Source of the DNA: Pseudothauera hydrothermalis | Lineage (GTDB): Bacteria > Pseudomonadota > Gammaproteobacteria > Burkholderiales > Rhodocyclaceae | Direction: 5' to 3' | DNA: 64,000 bases | Assembly (NCBI RefSeq): GCF_003345255.1 | Contig: NZ_CP029331.1 | Span: 1,922,001 to 1,986,000, forward strand | In this document: piece by piece, positions 46,462-57,344 of the stretch | How the letters are laid out: each line of letters begins with the position of its first letter | Position numbering within the stretch: position 1 is the first letter of the stretch | Notes under the pieces: generated by a model | What the model saw: the letters and a program-made list of their open reading frames with translations, nothing else | What the model was told of the DNA's origin: nothing | The model's database searches: none | Program-made: the position numbers and the translations under genes

Positions 46462-47223
46462 CTAAGACCGACGCGGCGGCGCCTCGACCAACCTGACGAT
46501 CGCCACGGTGATGTTGTCCCCGTAGCCGTCAGCCCGTTCGCGCGCTTGCGAGATGAGTTGCTGGGCGGCTTCCCGCGGCGGCAGCTTGGCGACCGCGCTG
46601 CCCAACTCTTGGTCCGAAAAATACGCCCACAGACCATCCGAGCACAGCAAGAAGCTGTCGCCGGCCAAAAGCGGCGTCTGACAGCCGTGATCGATTCTGG
46701 GTTCGCGCTCGCTACCCAAGCAGGACAGCAGCACATTGCGCTGCGGATGCTCGAGCGCCGACGCTTCATCGATTCTGCCGCTACGCAACAGTTCGCCCAC
46801 CAGCGAATGATCCTGGGTGCGGAACACCAGTCGATCGCCGCGAAAGTGATAGAGCCGCGAATCGCCGCAATGCGCCCAATCGGCGCGACCGGGCTGCAGC
46901 ATGAGCACCACTGCGGTGCTGTGCGGGTCTTGTTCGCTGGTAAAGCGGGTGAGCTTGATCACCAGATGCGCCTCGTTGATGACGCTGGCCAGCAGGTGCT
47001 CGGGCGACTCCGAGCGCGGCGCATAGGCTTCGAAGTTCTGCTTGGCCTTGAGCACCACCTGCTCGGCGGCCATGGCGCCGCCGGTGTGCCCTCCCATGCC
47101 GTCGGCCAACACCGCCAGCATGGTTGCAGGCAATTGCGGATGGGCGAAAAGCGCCACGCGGTCCTGCTGCTCCTTACGGTCTCCGGTGTGACGGGCCACG
47201 CAGGTTTCGATGGTGAGCGGCAT
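46462..47223 (-). CDS. PP2C-type Ser/Thr protein phosphatase
   Basis: A metal-dependent phosphatase of 253 aa. Asp21, Asp41-Gly42 in LADGMGGHTGG, CGDSRLYHF, LCSDGLW and GDNITVAIVRL form the two-metal site. It is cytosolic and without a partner kinase in view; single-domain PP2Cs of this sort often control secretion or stress regulators. Confidence 0.92.
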   Translation of the reverse strand: MPLTIETCVARHTGDRKEQQDRVALFAHPQLPATMLAVLADGMGGHTGGAMAAEQVVLKAKQNFEAYAPRSESPEHLLASVINEAHLVIKLTRFTSEQDPHSTAVVLMLQPGRADWAHCGDSRLYHFRGDRLVFRTQDHSLVGELLRSGRIDEASALEHPQRNVLLSCLGSEREPRIDHGCQTPLLAGDSFLLCSDGLWAYFSDQELGSAVAKLPPREAAQQLISQARERADGYGDNITVAIVRLVEAPPRRS

Positions 47224-47368
47224 GGGTCAAAGCGCTATGAAGAAAGTCGCAGATCATAGCAACCGCGCCGCTTGCGCGGCGCCTCTGCATCGACATGACC
47301 AGGCAGCGCCGGGAGTCGATTCGTGAAAAATGTCACACTCGCGCTGGCAGGGTGCACCGCTGCACGGG

Positions 47369-48613
47369 TCAGAGCGCCGCGCCGGTCAGCCGTGCGTCGA
47401 TCAGCTCGATCCAGTGCCGCACCGGCAGCTCGGTGCCGCCTTGCAGGTGCGAGATGCAGCCGATATTGGCCGAAGCGATCAAGGCTGGGCCGCCTTCGCA
47501 CAAGGCAGCGAGTTTGTTGTCGCGCAAACGGGTCGACAGTGTCGGCTGCAACAGCGAGTAGGTACCGGCCGAACCACAGCACAGATGGGCGTCGCGCACC
47601 GGTGTCAGTTCGAAGCCCGCGGCCGCCAGCAAGTCTTCGACCACGCCGCGGACCCTCAGCCCGTGTTGCAGGGTACACGGCGCATGCCAGGCCACCTTGA
47701 CCGCCTCGTTGCGCCGCCCCTCGAGCAACTCACCCAAGCGGTCGGCTTGAGCGGCCACCACCGCGCTCACATCGACGGTGAGTTCGCTAATGCGCCGCGC
47801 ACGATCGGCATAGACCGGGTCGCCCTGCAGCATATGGCCATAGTCCTTGACCTGCACCCCGCAGCCCGAGGCGGTCATGACGATGGCTTCGATCTGGCCG
47901 CGTTCGACCAGCGGCCACCAGGCATCGATGTTGCGGCGCGCGTCACTCCGTCCACCCTCCTGGTCATTCAGATGGAAGCGCACCGCACCGCAGCAGCCGG
48001 CGCCGGCCTGTTCGACCAGCGAGATGCCCAGGGTGTCGAGCACGCGCGCCGTGGCGGCGTTGATCGACGGCGCCATCGCCGGTTGCGCGCAACCGGCCAG
48101 CGCCAGCATGCGGCGCGCATGACGCGGCTGCGGCCAGGGGCCGGCCGGGCGTGCCACCGGCACCTTGGCGCGCAGGGTTTCAGGCAACAGGGCGCGCACC
48201 ATGCGGCCGGCCTGCATTGCCAAGCCAAAGAGCTTGGGGCGGGGAACGAACTCGCGCAACGCCCAGCGCACGGCACGATCGGCGCCACGGCGCGGCACCC
48301 GTTCTTCGACCACATGGCGGCCGATATCGGCCAGGCGGCTGTAGTGCACACCCGACGGACAGGTGGATTCGCACGCACGGCAGGTCAAGCAGCGGTCCAG
48401 ATGCAGGCGGGTTTTCTCGGTGACCGGCTGACCTTCGAGCACCTGTTTGATCAGGTAGATGCGCCCGCGCGGACCGTCGAGTTCGTCGCCGAGCAGTTGA
48501 TAAGTCGGACAGGTCGCGGTGCAGAAGCCGCAATGCACGCATTTGCGCAAAATTGCGTCGGCCTCGCGTCCCTGCGGGGTGTCGCGGATGAAGTCGGCAA
48601 GCTGGGTCTGCAT
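47369..48613 (-). CDS. glcF: glycolate oxidase iron-sulfur subunit
   Basis: GlcF passes electrons from glycolate oxidation to the respiratory chain. The 414-aa product has two 4Fe-4S motifs, CVHCGFCTATCP and CLTCRACESTCP, in the first 80 residues, and two cysteine-rich CCG-type motifs (GAGCCGAVRF, LCCGSAGTY). It is separated by two bases from glcE. Confidence 0.96.
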   Translation of the reverse strand: MQTQLADFIRDTPQGREADAILRKCVHCGFCTATCPTYQLLGDELDGPRGRIYLIKQVLEGQPVTEKTRLHLDRCLTCRACESTCPSGVHYSRLADIGRHVVEERVPRRGADRAVRWALREFVPRPKLFGLAMQAGRMVRALLPETLRAKVPVARPAGPWPQPRHARRMLALAGCAQPAMAPSINAATARVLDTLGISLVEQAGAGCCGAVRFHLNDQEGGRSDARRNIDAWWPLVERGQIEAIVMTASGCGVQVKDYGHMLQGDPVYADRARRISELTVDVSAVVAAQADRLGELLEGRRNEAVKVAWHAPCTLQHGLRVRGVVEDLLAAAGFELTPVRDAHLCCGSAGTYSLLQPTLSTRLRDNKLAALCEGGPALIASANIGCISHLQGGTELPVRHWIELIDARLTGAAL

Positions 48614-48615
48614 GG

Positions 48616-49698
48616 TCAGAATTCCGGGTAGAGGCGGCCGGGGTTGAAGATGCCGGCCGGATCGAAGGCGTGCTTGAGACGGCGGTGAATGGTCATAAGC
48701 GGCGCGGGCAGCGGATGAAAGACCGCGCCGGTGTGATCGCCGCGAAACAACGTGGCATGACCGCCCAGTTGCACCGCGCGCTCACGGATACGCTCGGCCG
48801 CTTCCCCGGTACGCAGCCAGCGCTGCGCACCGCCCCATTCGATGAACTGCTCGCCAGCCAACTTGAGCGGCGCTGCGGCGCTGGGCATGGACAGGCGCCA
48901 CAACGCGCCGCCGGCCACATCGGCCCCAAACCATGGCAGCGTCTGCTCGCGCACCCCAATCCAGAATGCAGCGGCCTCGTCTTCGCCCACACGCTCGCCA
49001 CCCAAGGCGGCGCAAGCGGTCTTGACCGCGGCTTCGGCGCCTGACAGGCGCAAGGTCAGCACACCATCTGCCCAAGCGGAAGCCGAGATCGGCAACGGCT
49101 GGCCGCCCCAGGTGTTGAGCCGATCGATGGCCTCGATCTCGCTCATTTCAAAGCGCAGCGAGGCTTCGGCCACAGGGCGCGGCAGCACCTTGAGCGAGAC
49201 TTCGACCAGCACGCCCAGGGTGCCCAGACTGCCGGCCATCAGCCGCGACACGTCATAGCCGGCGACATTTTTCATCACTTGGCCGCCAAAACGCAGCAGC
49301 TCACCGCGCCCATCGATCAGCCGCACACCGAGCACAAAGTCACGCAGCGCGCCGACCGCGGCGCGGCGCGGCCCGGACAGGCCAGCACAGACCGCGCCGC
49401 CCACGGTCGCGCCGCTGCCGAAATGCGGCGGCTCGAAAGCGAGCATCTGCCCGCGGCCGGCCAACTCCGCCTCGAGTTCGGCCAGCGGTGTACCGGCACG
49501 CACGGTGACCACCAGTTCGGTGGGTTCGTAGCTGACGATGCCGCGGTAGGCGGTGGTATCGAAGCGCTCGCCGCGCGGGCTGCGCCCGTAGAAGTCCTTG
49601 GTGCCGCCACCGCGCAGCTGTAGCGCGGTGCCGTCGGCCGCCGCGGCGCGGATGCGCTCGGACCACTCGGTCAGGATGCTGTCGAGACTGTCGCTCAT
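48616..49698 (-). CDS. glcE: glycolate oxidase FAD-binding subunit GlcE
   Basis: GlcE is a second flavin-binding subunit. The 360-aa product has the PCMH-type FAD fold with QLRGGGTKDFYGR, FGSGATVGGAVCAGLSGP and VMKNVAGYDVSRLM. It lies between glcD and glcF, in the order of the E. coli glc operon. Confidence 0.95.
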   Translation of the reverse strand: MSDSLDSILTEWSERIRAAAADGTALQLRGGGTKDFYGRSPRGERFDTTAYRGIVSYEPTELVVTVRAGTPLAELEAELAGRGQMLAFEPPHFGSGATVGGAVCAGLSGPRRAAVGALRDFVLGVRLIDGRGELLRFGGQVMKNVAGYDVSRLMAGSLGTLGVLVEVSLKVLPRPVAEASLRFEMSEIEAIDRLNTWGGQPLPISASAWADGVLTLRLSGAEAAVKTACAALGGERVGEDEAAAFWIGVREQTLPWFGADVAGGALWRLSMPSAAAPLKLAGEQFIEWGGAQRWLRTGEAAERIRERAVQLGGHATLFRGDHTGAVFHPLPAPLMTIHRRLKHAFDPAGIFNPGRLYPEF

Positions 49699-49860
49699 TT
49701 CTCTGATGCCTTCTTTCGGATGTTCGATCTGTGCCGCTGCCCCTCCCGCGCAGGGCGAGCCAGGCGCCCACCAGCGAGAGCACCGGCACCGCGACCAGCA
49801 GGAACTGGATCCAGGCCTTGTTCATCGTTTCGGCGGACACGGGAGCCGTTCGGCGCCCGC

Positions 49861-51381
49861 TCAGAAACGCGGAATGTCCGGGTACGGGACGTGGCCATCC
49901 TTGACGTGCATGCGGCCGTATTCGGCACAGCGGTTCAGCGTCGGGATGGCCTTGCCCGGATTGAGCAGCCCCGGCGGATCGAAAGCCGCCTTGACGCGGA
50001 AGAACTGCGCCAGTTCGGCGCTGGCAAACTGAGTGCACATCGGGCCGATTTTTTCGATGCCCACCCCGTGCTCGCCGGTGATGGTGCCGCCCAGGGTCAC
50101 CGACAGTTCGAGAATCTCGGCGCCGAAACGCTCGGCGCGTTCGAGTTCGCCCGGCTGGTTGGCATCGAACAGGATCAGCGGATGCAGGTTGCCGTCGCCG
50201 GCGTGAAAAACGTTGATGCAGCGCAGGCCGTATTGGCCTTCCATGACCTGGATGGCTGCCAGCATCTCGCCGAGGCGGCGGCGCGGAATAGTGCCGTCCA
50301 TGCACAGGTAGTCGGGCGAGATCCGCCCCGCGGCCGGGAAAGCCGCCTTGCGGCCGGCCCAGAACTTCAGGCGCTCGGCCTCCGAGCCGGAGACGCGGAT
50401 CTCGGTGGCGCCGGCCTGTTCGAGCACCGCGCGCACCCGCGCGATCTCCTCGGCCACCTCCTCGGGCGTGCCGTCGGCTTCGCACAGCAGGATGGCCTTG
50501 GCGTCCAGCGGATACCCGGCCTGCACGAACTGCTCGACCGCCGCGGTGGCCGGCTGATCCATCATCTCCAGCCCGGCCGGGATGATGCCGGCGGCGATGA
50601 TCGCCGCCACCGCGTCACCGGCCTTGAGCACATCGTCGAAAGCGGCCAGTACGCATTGCGCCAGCACCGGCTTTGGCGTGAGCTTCACCGTGACCTCGGT
50701 GACCACTGCCAGCATGCCCTCGGAGCCGGTCATCAGCGCCAGCAGGTCGTAGCCTGGGCTGTCCAGCGCGTGGCTGCCGATTTCGACGATCTCGCCCTCG
50801 ATGGTCACCCCGCGCACCCGCAACAGGTTGTGCACGGTAAGACCATACTTCAGGCAATGCACGCCGCCGGCGTTCTCGGCCACATTGCCGCCAATGGTGC
50901 AGGCGATCTGCGAGGAAGGATCGGGCGCGTAATACAGGCCGTAGGGGGCTGCGGCTTCCGAAATCGCCAGGTTGCGCACGCCCGGCTGCACCACCGCGGT
51001 ACGCGAATGCGCATCCAGATGCAAGATGCGGTTGAAACGTGCCAGCGACAAGAGCACGCCGCGGGAGTGCGGCAGCGCCCCGCCCGACAGCCCGGTGCCC
51101 GCCCCGCGCGCCACCACCGGCACGCCCATCTGGTAACAGGTGCGCAGCACCCCCACCACTTGCTCCTCGGTGACCGGCAAGGCCACCGCCAGCGGTACTG
51201 CGCGATAGGCGGTGAGGCCGTCGCACTCATAAGGGCGCAGGTCCTCCGGGTCGTAGATCAGCGCACCCACCGGCAAGATGCGCGCCAAAGCTTCGATCAG
51301 ACGGACCTTATCGACCGCGGAGAAATCGGCTTCGCATGCAAAGCCGGGTGGCAGGTCATGCTGAACTTGGGTTTCCAACAT
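49861..51381 (-). CDS. glcD: glycolate oxidase subunit GlcD
   Basis: GlcD is the FAD-linked catalytic subunit turning glycolate to glyoxylate. The 506-aa product has the FAD-binding PVVARGAGTGLSGGALP and CTIGGNVAENAGGVHCLKYG motifs and the C-terminal FHAGDGNLHP with GEHGVGIEK. The start at 51381 fits the family; a start at 51408 would add nine residues. A 162-base gap separates it from glcE. Confidence 0.96.
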   Translation of the reverse strand: MLETQVQHDLPPGFACEADFSAVDKVRLIEALARILPVGALIYDPEDLRPYECDGLTAYRAVPLAVALPVTEEQVVGVLRTCYQMGVPVVARGAGTGLSGGALPHSRGVLLSLARFNRILHLDAHSRTAVVQPGVRNLAISEAAAPYGLYYAPDPSSQIACTIGGNVAENAGGVHCLKYGLTVHNLLRVRGVTIEGEIVEIGSHALDSPGYDLLALMTGSEGMLAVVTEVTVKLTPKPVLAQCVLAAFDDVLKAGDAVAAIIAAGIIPAGLEMMDQPATAAVEQFVQAGYPLDAKAILLCEADGTPEEVAEEIARVRAVLEQAGATEIRVSGSEAERLKFWAGRKAAFPAAGRISPDYLCMDGTIPRRRLGEMLAAIQVMEGQYGLRCINVFHAGDGNLHPLILFDANQPGELERAERFGAEILELSVTLGGTITGEHGVGIEKIGPMCTQFASAELAQFFRVKAAFDPPGLLNPGKAIPTLNRCAEYGRMHVKDGHVPYPDIPRF

Positions 51382-51513
51382 CGCTCTCGATCTCGCTGCA
51401 ACCGCCACCAGGCGGCCGGTTCAAATTCATTGGAACGCTCCGGGCGGCCCTCATCGGACCCGATGGGCCGGCACCGTGCCGCTCCCTCGATTGCAAAGCG
51501 ATGCTACGCGCGC

Positions 51514-52329
51514 TCACCGGCAGCGGCCATTGGGGCAATCCGCCATGCACACCCTTGCCTCTTGCAGCCAGCCCAACCCGGCGTCGGTGCTTGTACCGCG
51601 CGGTCGATACTCGGCCCCCACCCAACCGGAATAGCCCAGACGATCCAGCTCGGCAAAGAGCCATTGAAAGTTGATCTCGCCGCTGCCCGGCTCGCCGCGC
51701 CCTGGATTGTCGGCAAACTGAATATGGCCGATACGCGGCAGGTAGCGGGCCAGCGTGCGTGTCAGATCGCCCTCCATGATCTGCGCGTGGTAGATGTCGT
51801 ACTGAATCAAGACATTGTCACGGCCGACCGCTTCGATCAGCGCCGCGGCCTGGGCCGTGTAGCGGAGAAAAAACCCCGGCGTATCCAGCGTGTTGAGCGG
51901 TTCGGCGAGCACTCGAATGCCGTGCTCGGCGGCCGCCTGGGCAGCGTAGCGCAGATTGCCGATCAGCACTTCGGACAACGCTTCGGTCGCCACGCCGGCC
52001 GGCGCAATGCCGGCCAAGCAGTTCAGTTGCCGGCAGCCGAGCGTACGCGCGTAATCCAGCCCACGGGCCACGCCGTCACGGAATTCCGCCTCCCGCCCAG
52101 GCAAACAGCCCAGGCCGCGCTCGCCGGCCGCCCAGTCGCCGGCCGGAAAGTTGAACAGCACCACCTCGACGCCGGCCTCGCGCGCCGCGCGCGCCACCTG
52201 CTCGGCGGGCCAGTCATAAGGAAAGTGGAACTCGACAGCGCGAAAACCGCTGCGCGCGGCTGCGGCAAAGCGCTCCAAAAAGGGCAGATCCGGGTAGAGG
52301 AAGGAAAGATTGGCGCTGAAACGAGGCAT
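51514..52329 (-). CDS. hyi: hydroxypyruvate isomerase family protein
   Basis: Hyi interconverts hydroxypyruvate and tartronate semialdehyde, downstream of glyoxylate. The 271-aa TIM barrel has MPRFSANLSFLYPDLPFLERF, EPLNT, QYDIYHAQ, HIQFADNPGRGEPGSGEINF and GAEYRP, with the metal-site Glu, Asp and His. It heads hyi-glcD-glcE-glcF, fitting glycolate use. Relatives include 2-oxo-tetronate isomerases, so the substrate may differ. Confidence 0.9.
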   Translation of the reverse strand: MPRFSANLSFLYPDLPFLERFAAAARSGFRAVEFHFPYDWPAEQVARAAREAGVEVVLFNFPAGDWAAGERGLGCLPGREAEFRDGVARGLDYARTLGCRQLNCLAGIAPAGVATEALSEVLIGNLRYAAQAAAEHGIRVLAEPLNTLDTPGFFLRYTAQAAALIEAVGRDNVLIQYDIYHAQIMEGDLTRTLARYLPRIGHIQFADNPGRGEPGSGEINFQWLFAELDRLGYSGWVGAEYRPRGTSTDAGLGWLQEARVCMADCPNGRCR

Positions 52330-52449
52330 TGGACAATCCTTGCAGGGTAAAGCGGAAAAACACGATTTTGCGCCATCGATGCGGTCTCGGCGGCTACAAC
52401 AGCGTTTGCTAACATTGCCCGCTTTATCACTGACCGCGCCCTGCCTGCG

Positions 52450-54204
52450 ATGCGACCCGCGCCCTGGCTCGAACGCCTGCTGCCCTTCCTCGCCTGGCCC
52501 CGGCAGTGGCAGGGTAGCGCTCCAGTCGGCGACCTGATAGCTGGCCTCACCGTTGGGCTGGTGATGGTGCCGCAGGCGCTGGCCTACGCCCAGCTCGGTT
52601 CGCTGCCACCGTACATCGGCCTGTATGCCGCCCTGCTGCCCACGGTGGTGGGCGCGCTGTTCGGCTCCTGCGGGCAGCTATCGACCGGCCCGGTCGCGCT
52701 CACTGCCCTGCTCACTGGGGCCAGCCTGCTGCCGCTGGCGCGCCCGGAGACGCCAGAGTTTATCGCTCTGGCCATCCTGCTGGCGCTACTAGCCGGGCTG
52801 ATTCAACTTGCCTTGGGCGTGTTGCGCCTGGGTTGGCTTTTGAATCTGCTCTCTCAACCGGTGCTGATGGGTTTTGTCAATGCCGCAGCACTGATCATCT
52901 GCTTGTCGCAGTTGCCATCCTTGATCGGCGTGTCGATGCCTCGCAGCGACCGGTTTCTGGCCGATTTTGCCGATGCACTGGGTCGAAGCGACACACTGCA
53001 CGGGGCTTCTGCCGCCTTCGGCCTGGGCGCGCTGACTGCATTGGTCGCGCTGCGCCGTCTGCTGCCACGTCTGCCCGGCGTGCTGCTGGTGGTAACCGTA
53101 TCCACCGCCCTGTCTGCGCTGACCGGTTTCGAGGCTGCAGGCGGACGAGTGGTCGGTGCCATTCCAGCGGGACTGCCGACGCTTGCCCTGCCTATGATCG
53201 ACCTGCCGGCCGTCGTTGCGCTGTTGCCTGCCGCCTTCGTGATCGCCTTGGTGAGTTTCATGGAGGCGGCCGCCAGTGCCCGGTCGATTGCCGGCAAAAC
53301 CCGCCAAGTCTGGCGGCAAAACCAGGAGCTGATCGGTCAGGGACTGGCCAAAATCGCCGCTGCAATCAGCGGCGCAATGCCGGTCAGCGCCTCGTTTGCG
53401 CGCTCGGCACTGAACCATGCCAGCGGCGCACGCACCGGGCTGTCCTCGCTGATCGGCGCCACGCTGGTGCTACTGGTTTTATGCTACGGCGGGCCGCTGC
53501 TGTGGCATTTGCCGATTCCGGTGCTGGCGGCGGTGATCCTCGATGCAGTGATCAAGCTCATCGATTTCGGCACACCGTTACGCGCCTGGCGGGCCAAGCG
53601 CGACGATGGGCTGGCGGCGCTGACGACCTTTCTGGGCACACTGGCTTTTGCCCCCAACATCCAGAACGGCATCCTCACCGGCCTGCTGCTCTCGCTCGCG
53701 CTGATGCTCTACCGCAGCATGAAGCCCCGGATCGCCTTGCTGGGCCTGCATCCGGACGGCACCTACCGAGACCTCGAGCGCTTTGGGCTGGCACACCCAC
53801 ACCCCAACCTGGTCATTCTGCGCTTTGACGGCCCCCTGACCTTCGTGACCGCGGCAAGCTTCGAAGAAGGCATGCAGTGCGCGCTCAGCGCTCAACCGGC
53901 GGTACGGGTGGTGCTCGTGTCCGCAGCCGGCATCAACGACATCGACGCCACCGGCGTGCGCACTTTGGAAGGGCTTTATGAGCGTCTGCGCCGCCAAGGC
54001 CAGCAACTGGCCTTTTGCGGCCTGAAAAAACAGGTGGTCGACACCTTGGTGCGCGACGGTCTATGGCAACGCCTGGCGCCGACGAGCACCTTCCGCACCG
54101 AGCAGCAAGCGCTGGACGCCCTGCTGCCCAAGACGGTGGCTGCGGTCGCGGCCGCCGACGGGCTCCAGCCAGTCAGCCTTGACCAAAAAGACTTTTTTCA
54201 ATAG
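52450..54204 (+). CDS. SulP family anion transporter with STAS domain
   Basis: An inner-membrane anion (sulfate or bicarbonate) transporter, 584 aa. The N-terminal SulP signature [20 protein letters not shown] is followed by ten or more spans, then a cytosolic STAS domain from about 435 ([33 protein letters not shown]). The usual phosphorylatable Ser in the STAS motif is Ala. It is divergent from hyi. The last 23 residues overlap the rplU promoter. Confidence 0.9.
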   Translation: MRPAPWLERLLPFLAWPRQWQGSAPVGDLIAGLTVGLVMVPQALAYAQLGSLPPYIGLYAALLPTVVGALFGSCGQLSTGPVALTALLTGASLLPLARPETPEFIALAILLALLAGLIQLALGVLRLGWLLNLLSQPVLMGFVNAAALIICLSQLPSLIGVSMPRSDRFLADFADALGRSDTLHGASAAFGLGALTALVALRRLLPRLPGVLLVVTVSTALSALTGFEAAGGRVVGAIPAGLPTLALPMIDLPAVVALLPAAFVIALVSFMEAAASARSIAGKTRQVWRQNQELIGQGLAKIAAAISGAMPVSASFARSALNHASGARTGLSSLIGATLVLLVLCYGGPLLWHLPIPVLAAVILDAVIKLIDFGTPLRAWRAKRDDGLAALTTFLGTLAFAPNIQNGILTGLLLSLALMLYRSMKPRIALLGLHPDGTYRDLERFGLAHPHPNLVILRFDGPLTFVTAASFEEGMQCALSAQPAVRVVLVSAAGINDIDATGVRTLEGLYERLRRQGQQLAFCGLKKQVVDTLVRDGLWQRLAPTSTFRTEQQALDALLPKTVAAVAAADGLQPVSLDQKDFFQ

Positions 54205-54207
54205 AGT
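54179..54207 (+). promoter_or_regulatory. sigma70 promoter of the rplU operon
   Basis: TTGACC, 17 bases, TAGAGT. It lies inside the last codons of the SulP gene and gives a leader of about 35 bases. Confidence 0.6.
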
Positions 54208-54247
54208 GCGCGGTTTCTTTGCAAAACCCATCAACTGGAGCAACACC

Positions 54248-54559
54248 ATGTACGCGGTGATAAAAACCGGTGGCAAGCAGTATCGCGTTGCAGCCGGCGA
54301 AAAGATCAAGGTAGAACAGATACCGGCCGACGTGGGCTCCGAGATCACCATCGACCAGGTTCTCATGGTCGGCGAGGGCGAGTCGGTCAAAATCGGCACC
54401 CCGGTGGTTCCCGGCGCTAGCGTGAAGGCTTCCGTGCTCGCCCACGGTCGTCACGACAAGGTCAAGATTTTCAAGATGCGCCGTCGCAAGCACTACCAAA
54501 AGCGCCAAGGCCATCGCCAGAACTACACCGAAATCCGCATCGAAGCGATTTCGGCCTAA
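54248..54559 (+). CDS. rplU: ribosomal protein L21
   Basis: The 103-aa product is a normal-length bacterial L21: [14 protein letters not shown] at the start and [16 protein letters not shown] near the end. The ATG at 54248 is chosen because it gives the exact family length; the frame is open to 54179. It is first in rplU-rpmA-obgE-proB. Confidence 0.98.
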   Translation: MYAVIKTGGKQYRVAAGEKIKVEQIPADVGSEITIDQVLMVGEGESVKIGTPVVPGASVKASVLAHGRHDKVKIFKMRRRKHYQKRQGHRQNYTEIRIEAISA

Positions 54560-54583
54560 GTCAAGACCAGGAGGTAATTCGTC

Positions 54584-54847
54584 ATGGCACACAAAAAAGC
54601 TGGCGGCAGTTCCCGCAACGGTCGCGACTCAGAAGCCAAACGACTCGGCGTCAAGCGCTACGGCGGTCAACACGTGCTGGCTGGCAACATCATCGTCCGT
54701 CAGCGTGGCACCCAGTATCATCCGGGCGAAAACGTCGGCATCGGCAAGGATCACACGCTGTTCGCCCTCAAAGACGGCATCGTCCAATTCTCGGTGAAGG
54801 GCTCCCAAAAGCGTCGCACCGTCACCATCGTACCCGCTGCCGCTTGA
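54584..54847 (+). CDS. rpmA: ribosomal protein L27
   Basis: The 87-aa product begins [17 protein letters not shown], the standard form without a cleaved N-terminal leader, and has the conserved [22 protein letters not shown] precedes the ATG. A terminator follows within 20 bases. Confidence 0.98.
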   Translation: MAHKKAGGSSRNGRDSEAKRLGVKRYGGQHVLAGNIIVRQRGTQYHPGENVGIGKDHTLFALKDGIVQFSVKGSQKRRTVTIVPAAA

Positions 54848-56107
<1,260 letters not shown>

Positions 56108-56112
56108 ATCCG

Positions 56113-57237
56113 ATGCCCACCATGAGAACAAAAATTCGTGATGCCCGCCGCCTGGTGATCAAGGTGGGTAGTGCGCTGGTGACCAACAATGGCACCGGGC
56201 TGGACAAGCGCGCCATGGCCGACTGGGCCGGTCAAATCGCGCAATTGCGCGCTGCCGGCAAGCAGGTGGCCCTGGTGTCGTCCGGCGCCATCGCCGCGGG
56301 TATGCAACGTTTGGGGTGGTCGAAGCGGCCGCATGAAATCCACCGTCTGCAAGCGGCCGCAGCGGTCGGGCAAATGGGCTTGGTCGAAGCTTATGAGGAA
56401 GTTTTTGCGGCGCACCGGCTGCATACCGCGCAGATTCTGCTCACCCATGACGATTTGGCCGAGCGCAAACGCTATTTGAACGCCCGCTCCACACTCAATA
56501 CCCTGCTCGATCTGGGGGTGGTACCGATCATCAACGAAAACGACACCATCGTCACCGACGAGATCAAGTTTGGCGACAACGACACCCTGGGCGCGCTGGT
56601 CGCCAACCTGATCGAAGCCGACGCGCTGATCATCCTCACCGACCAGAAAGGGCTCTTCACCGCCGACCCACGCCACGATCCAACTGCGCAATTGATCGAC
56701 GAAGGTCAAGCCGAAGACCGCCGCTTCGAGGCCATGGCCGGCGGTGCCGGCAGCGGCATCAGCAAAGGCGGCATGATCACCAAAGTGCGCGCCGCACAAC
56801 GCGCCGCGCGCAGCGGCGCACACACCTGCATCGCCAGCGGCCGCGAGGCCGACGTGCTGCTCCGTCTGGCTGCAGGACAGGCGCTGGGCACCTTGCTCTA
56901 TGCCAGTAGCACGCCGTTACAAGCGCGCAAGCAATGGCTGGCCGACCACTTGCAACTGGCGGGCAGCCTGGTGCTTGACGAAGGCGCGGTCGCAGCGCTG
57001 CGTGCCGGGCGCAGCCTGCTGCCGGTCGGCGTTCTGGAAGTCAGAGGCGAGTTCGAGCGTGGCGCGGCAGTGTCGCTACACGACACTGCCGGCAACGAAT
57101 TGGGCCGCGGGCTGATCAATTACAACAGCACCGAGGCACGGCGCATCGCCCGCAAACCCAGCAGCGCAATCGAAGCCACCTTGGGTTACATCGACGAACC
57201 GGAGTTGATCCATCGGGACAATATGGTGGTGCACTGA
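56113..57237 (+). CDS. proB: glutamate 5-kinase
   Basis: ProB phosphorylates glutamate in proline synthesis. The 374-aa product has an amino-acid kinase domain ([62 protein letters not shown]) and a C-terminal PUA domain from about 280. A second ATG at 56122 is an alternative start. It is last in the operon and ended by the terminator at 57291. Confidence 0.97.
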   Translation: MPTMRTKIRDARRLVIKVGSALVTNNGTGLDKRAMADWAGQIAQLRAAGKQVALVSSGAIAAGMQRLGWSKRPHEIHRLQAAAAVGQMGLVEAYEEVFAAHRLHTAQILLTHDDLAERKRYLNARSTLNTLLDLGVVPIINENDTIVTDEIKFGDNDTLGALVANLIEADALIILTDQKGLFTADPRHDPTAQLIDEGQAEDRRFEAMAGGAGSGISKGGMITKVRAAQRAARSGAHTCIASGREADVLLRLAAGQALGTLLYASSTPLQARKQWLADHLQLAGSLVLDEGAVAALRAGRSLLPVGVLEVRGEFERGAAVSLHDTAGNELGRGLINYNSTEARRIARKPSSAIEATLGYIDEPELIHRDNMVVH

Positions 57238-57290
57238 ACCACGCTCCCAATCGACGGGCCAAACACTTCACCTCGGCCGCACACAAATAA

Positions 57291-57314
57291 AAAAGGAGCC
57301 TTCCGGCTCCTTTT
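57291..57314. terminator. bidirectional terminator between proB and the PEP-CTERM gene
   Basis: AAAAGGAGCC and GGCTCCTTTT form a 10-bp stem with a TTCC loop, with T runs on both strands. Confidence 0.9.
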
Positions 57315-57344
57315 GTTTGACCCAATCGGCAGGGCGGCGGACGC

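Noticed and set aside
49720-52350. 876-residue open frame on the forward strand
   Set aside because: It is the antisense of glcD and hyi; no domain is recognisable and there is no ribosome site.
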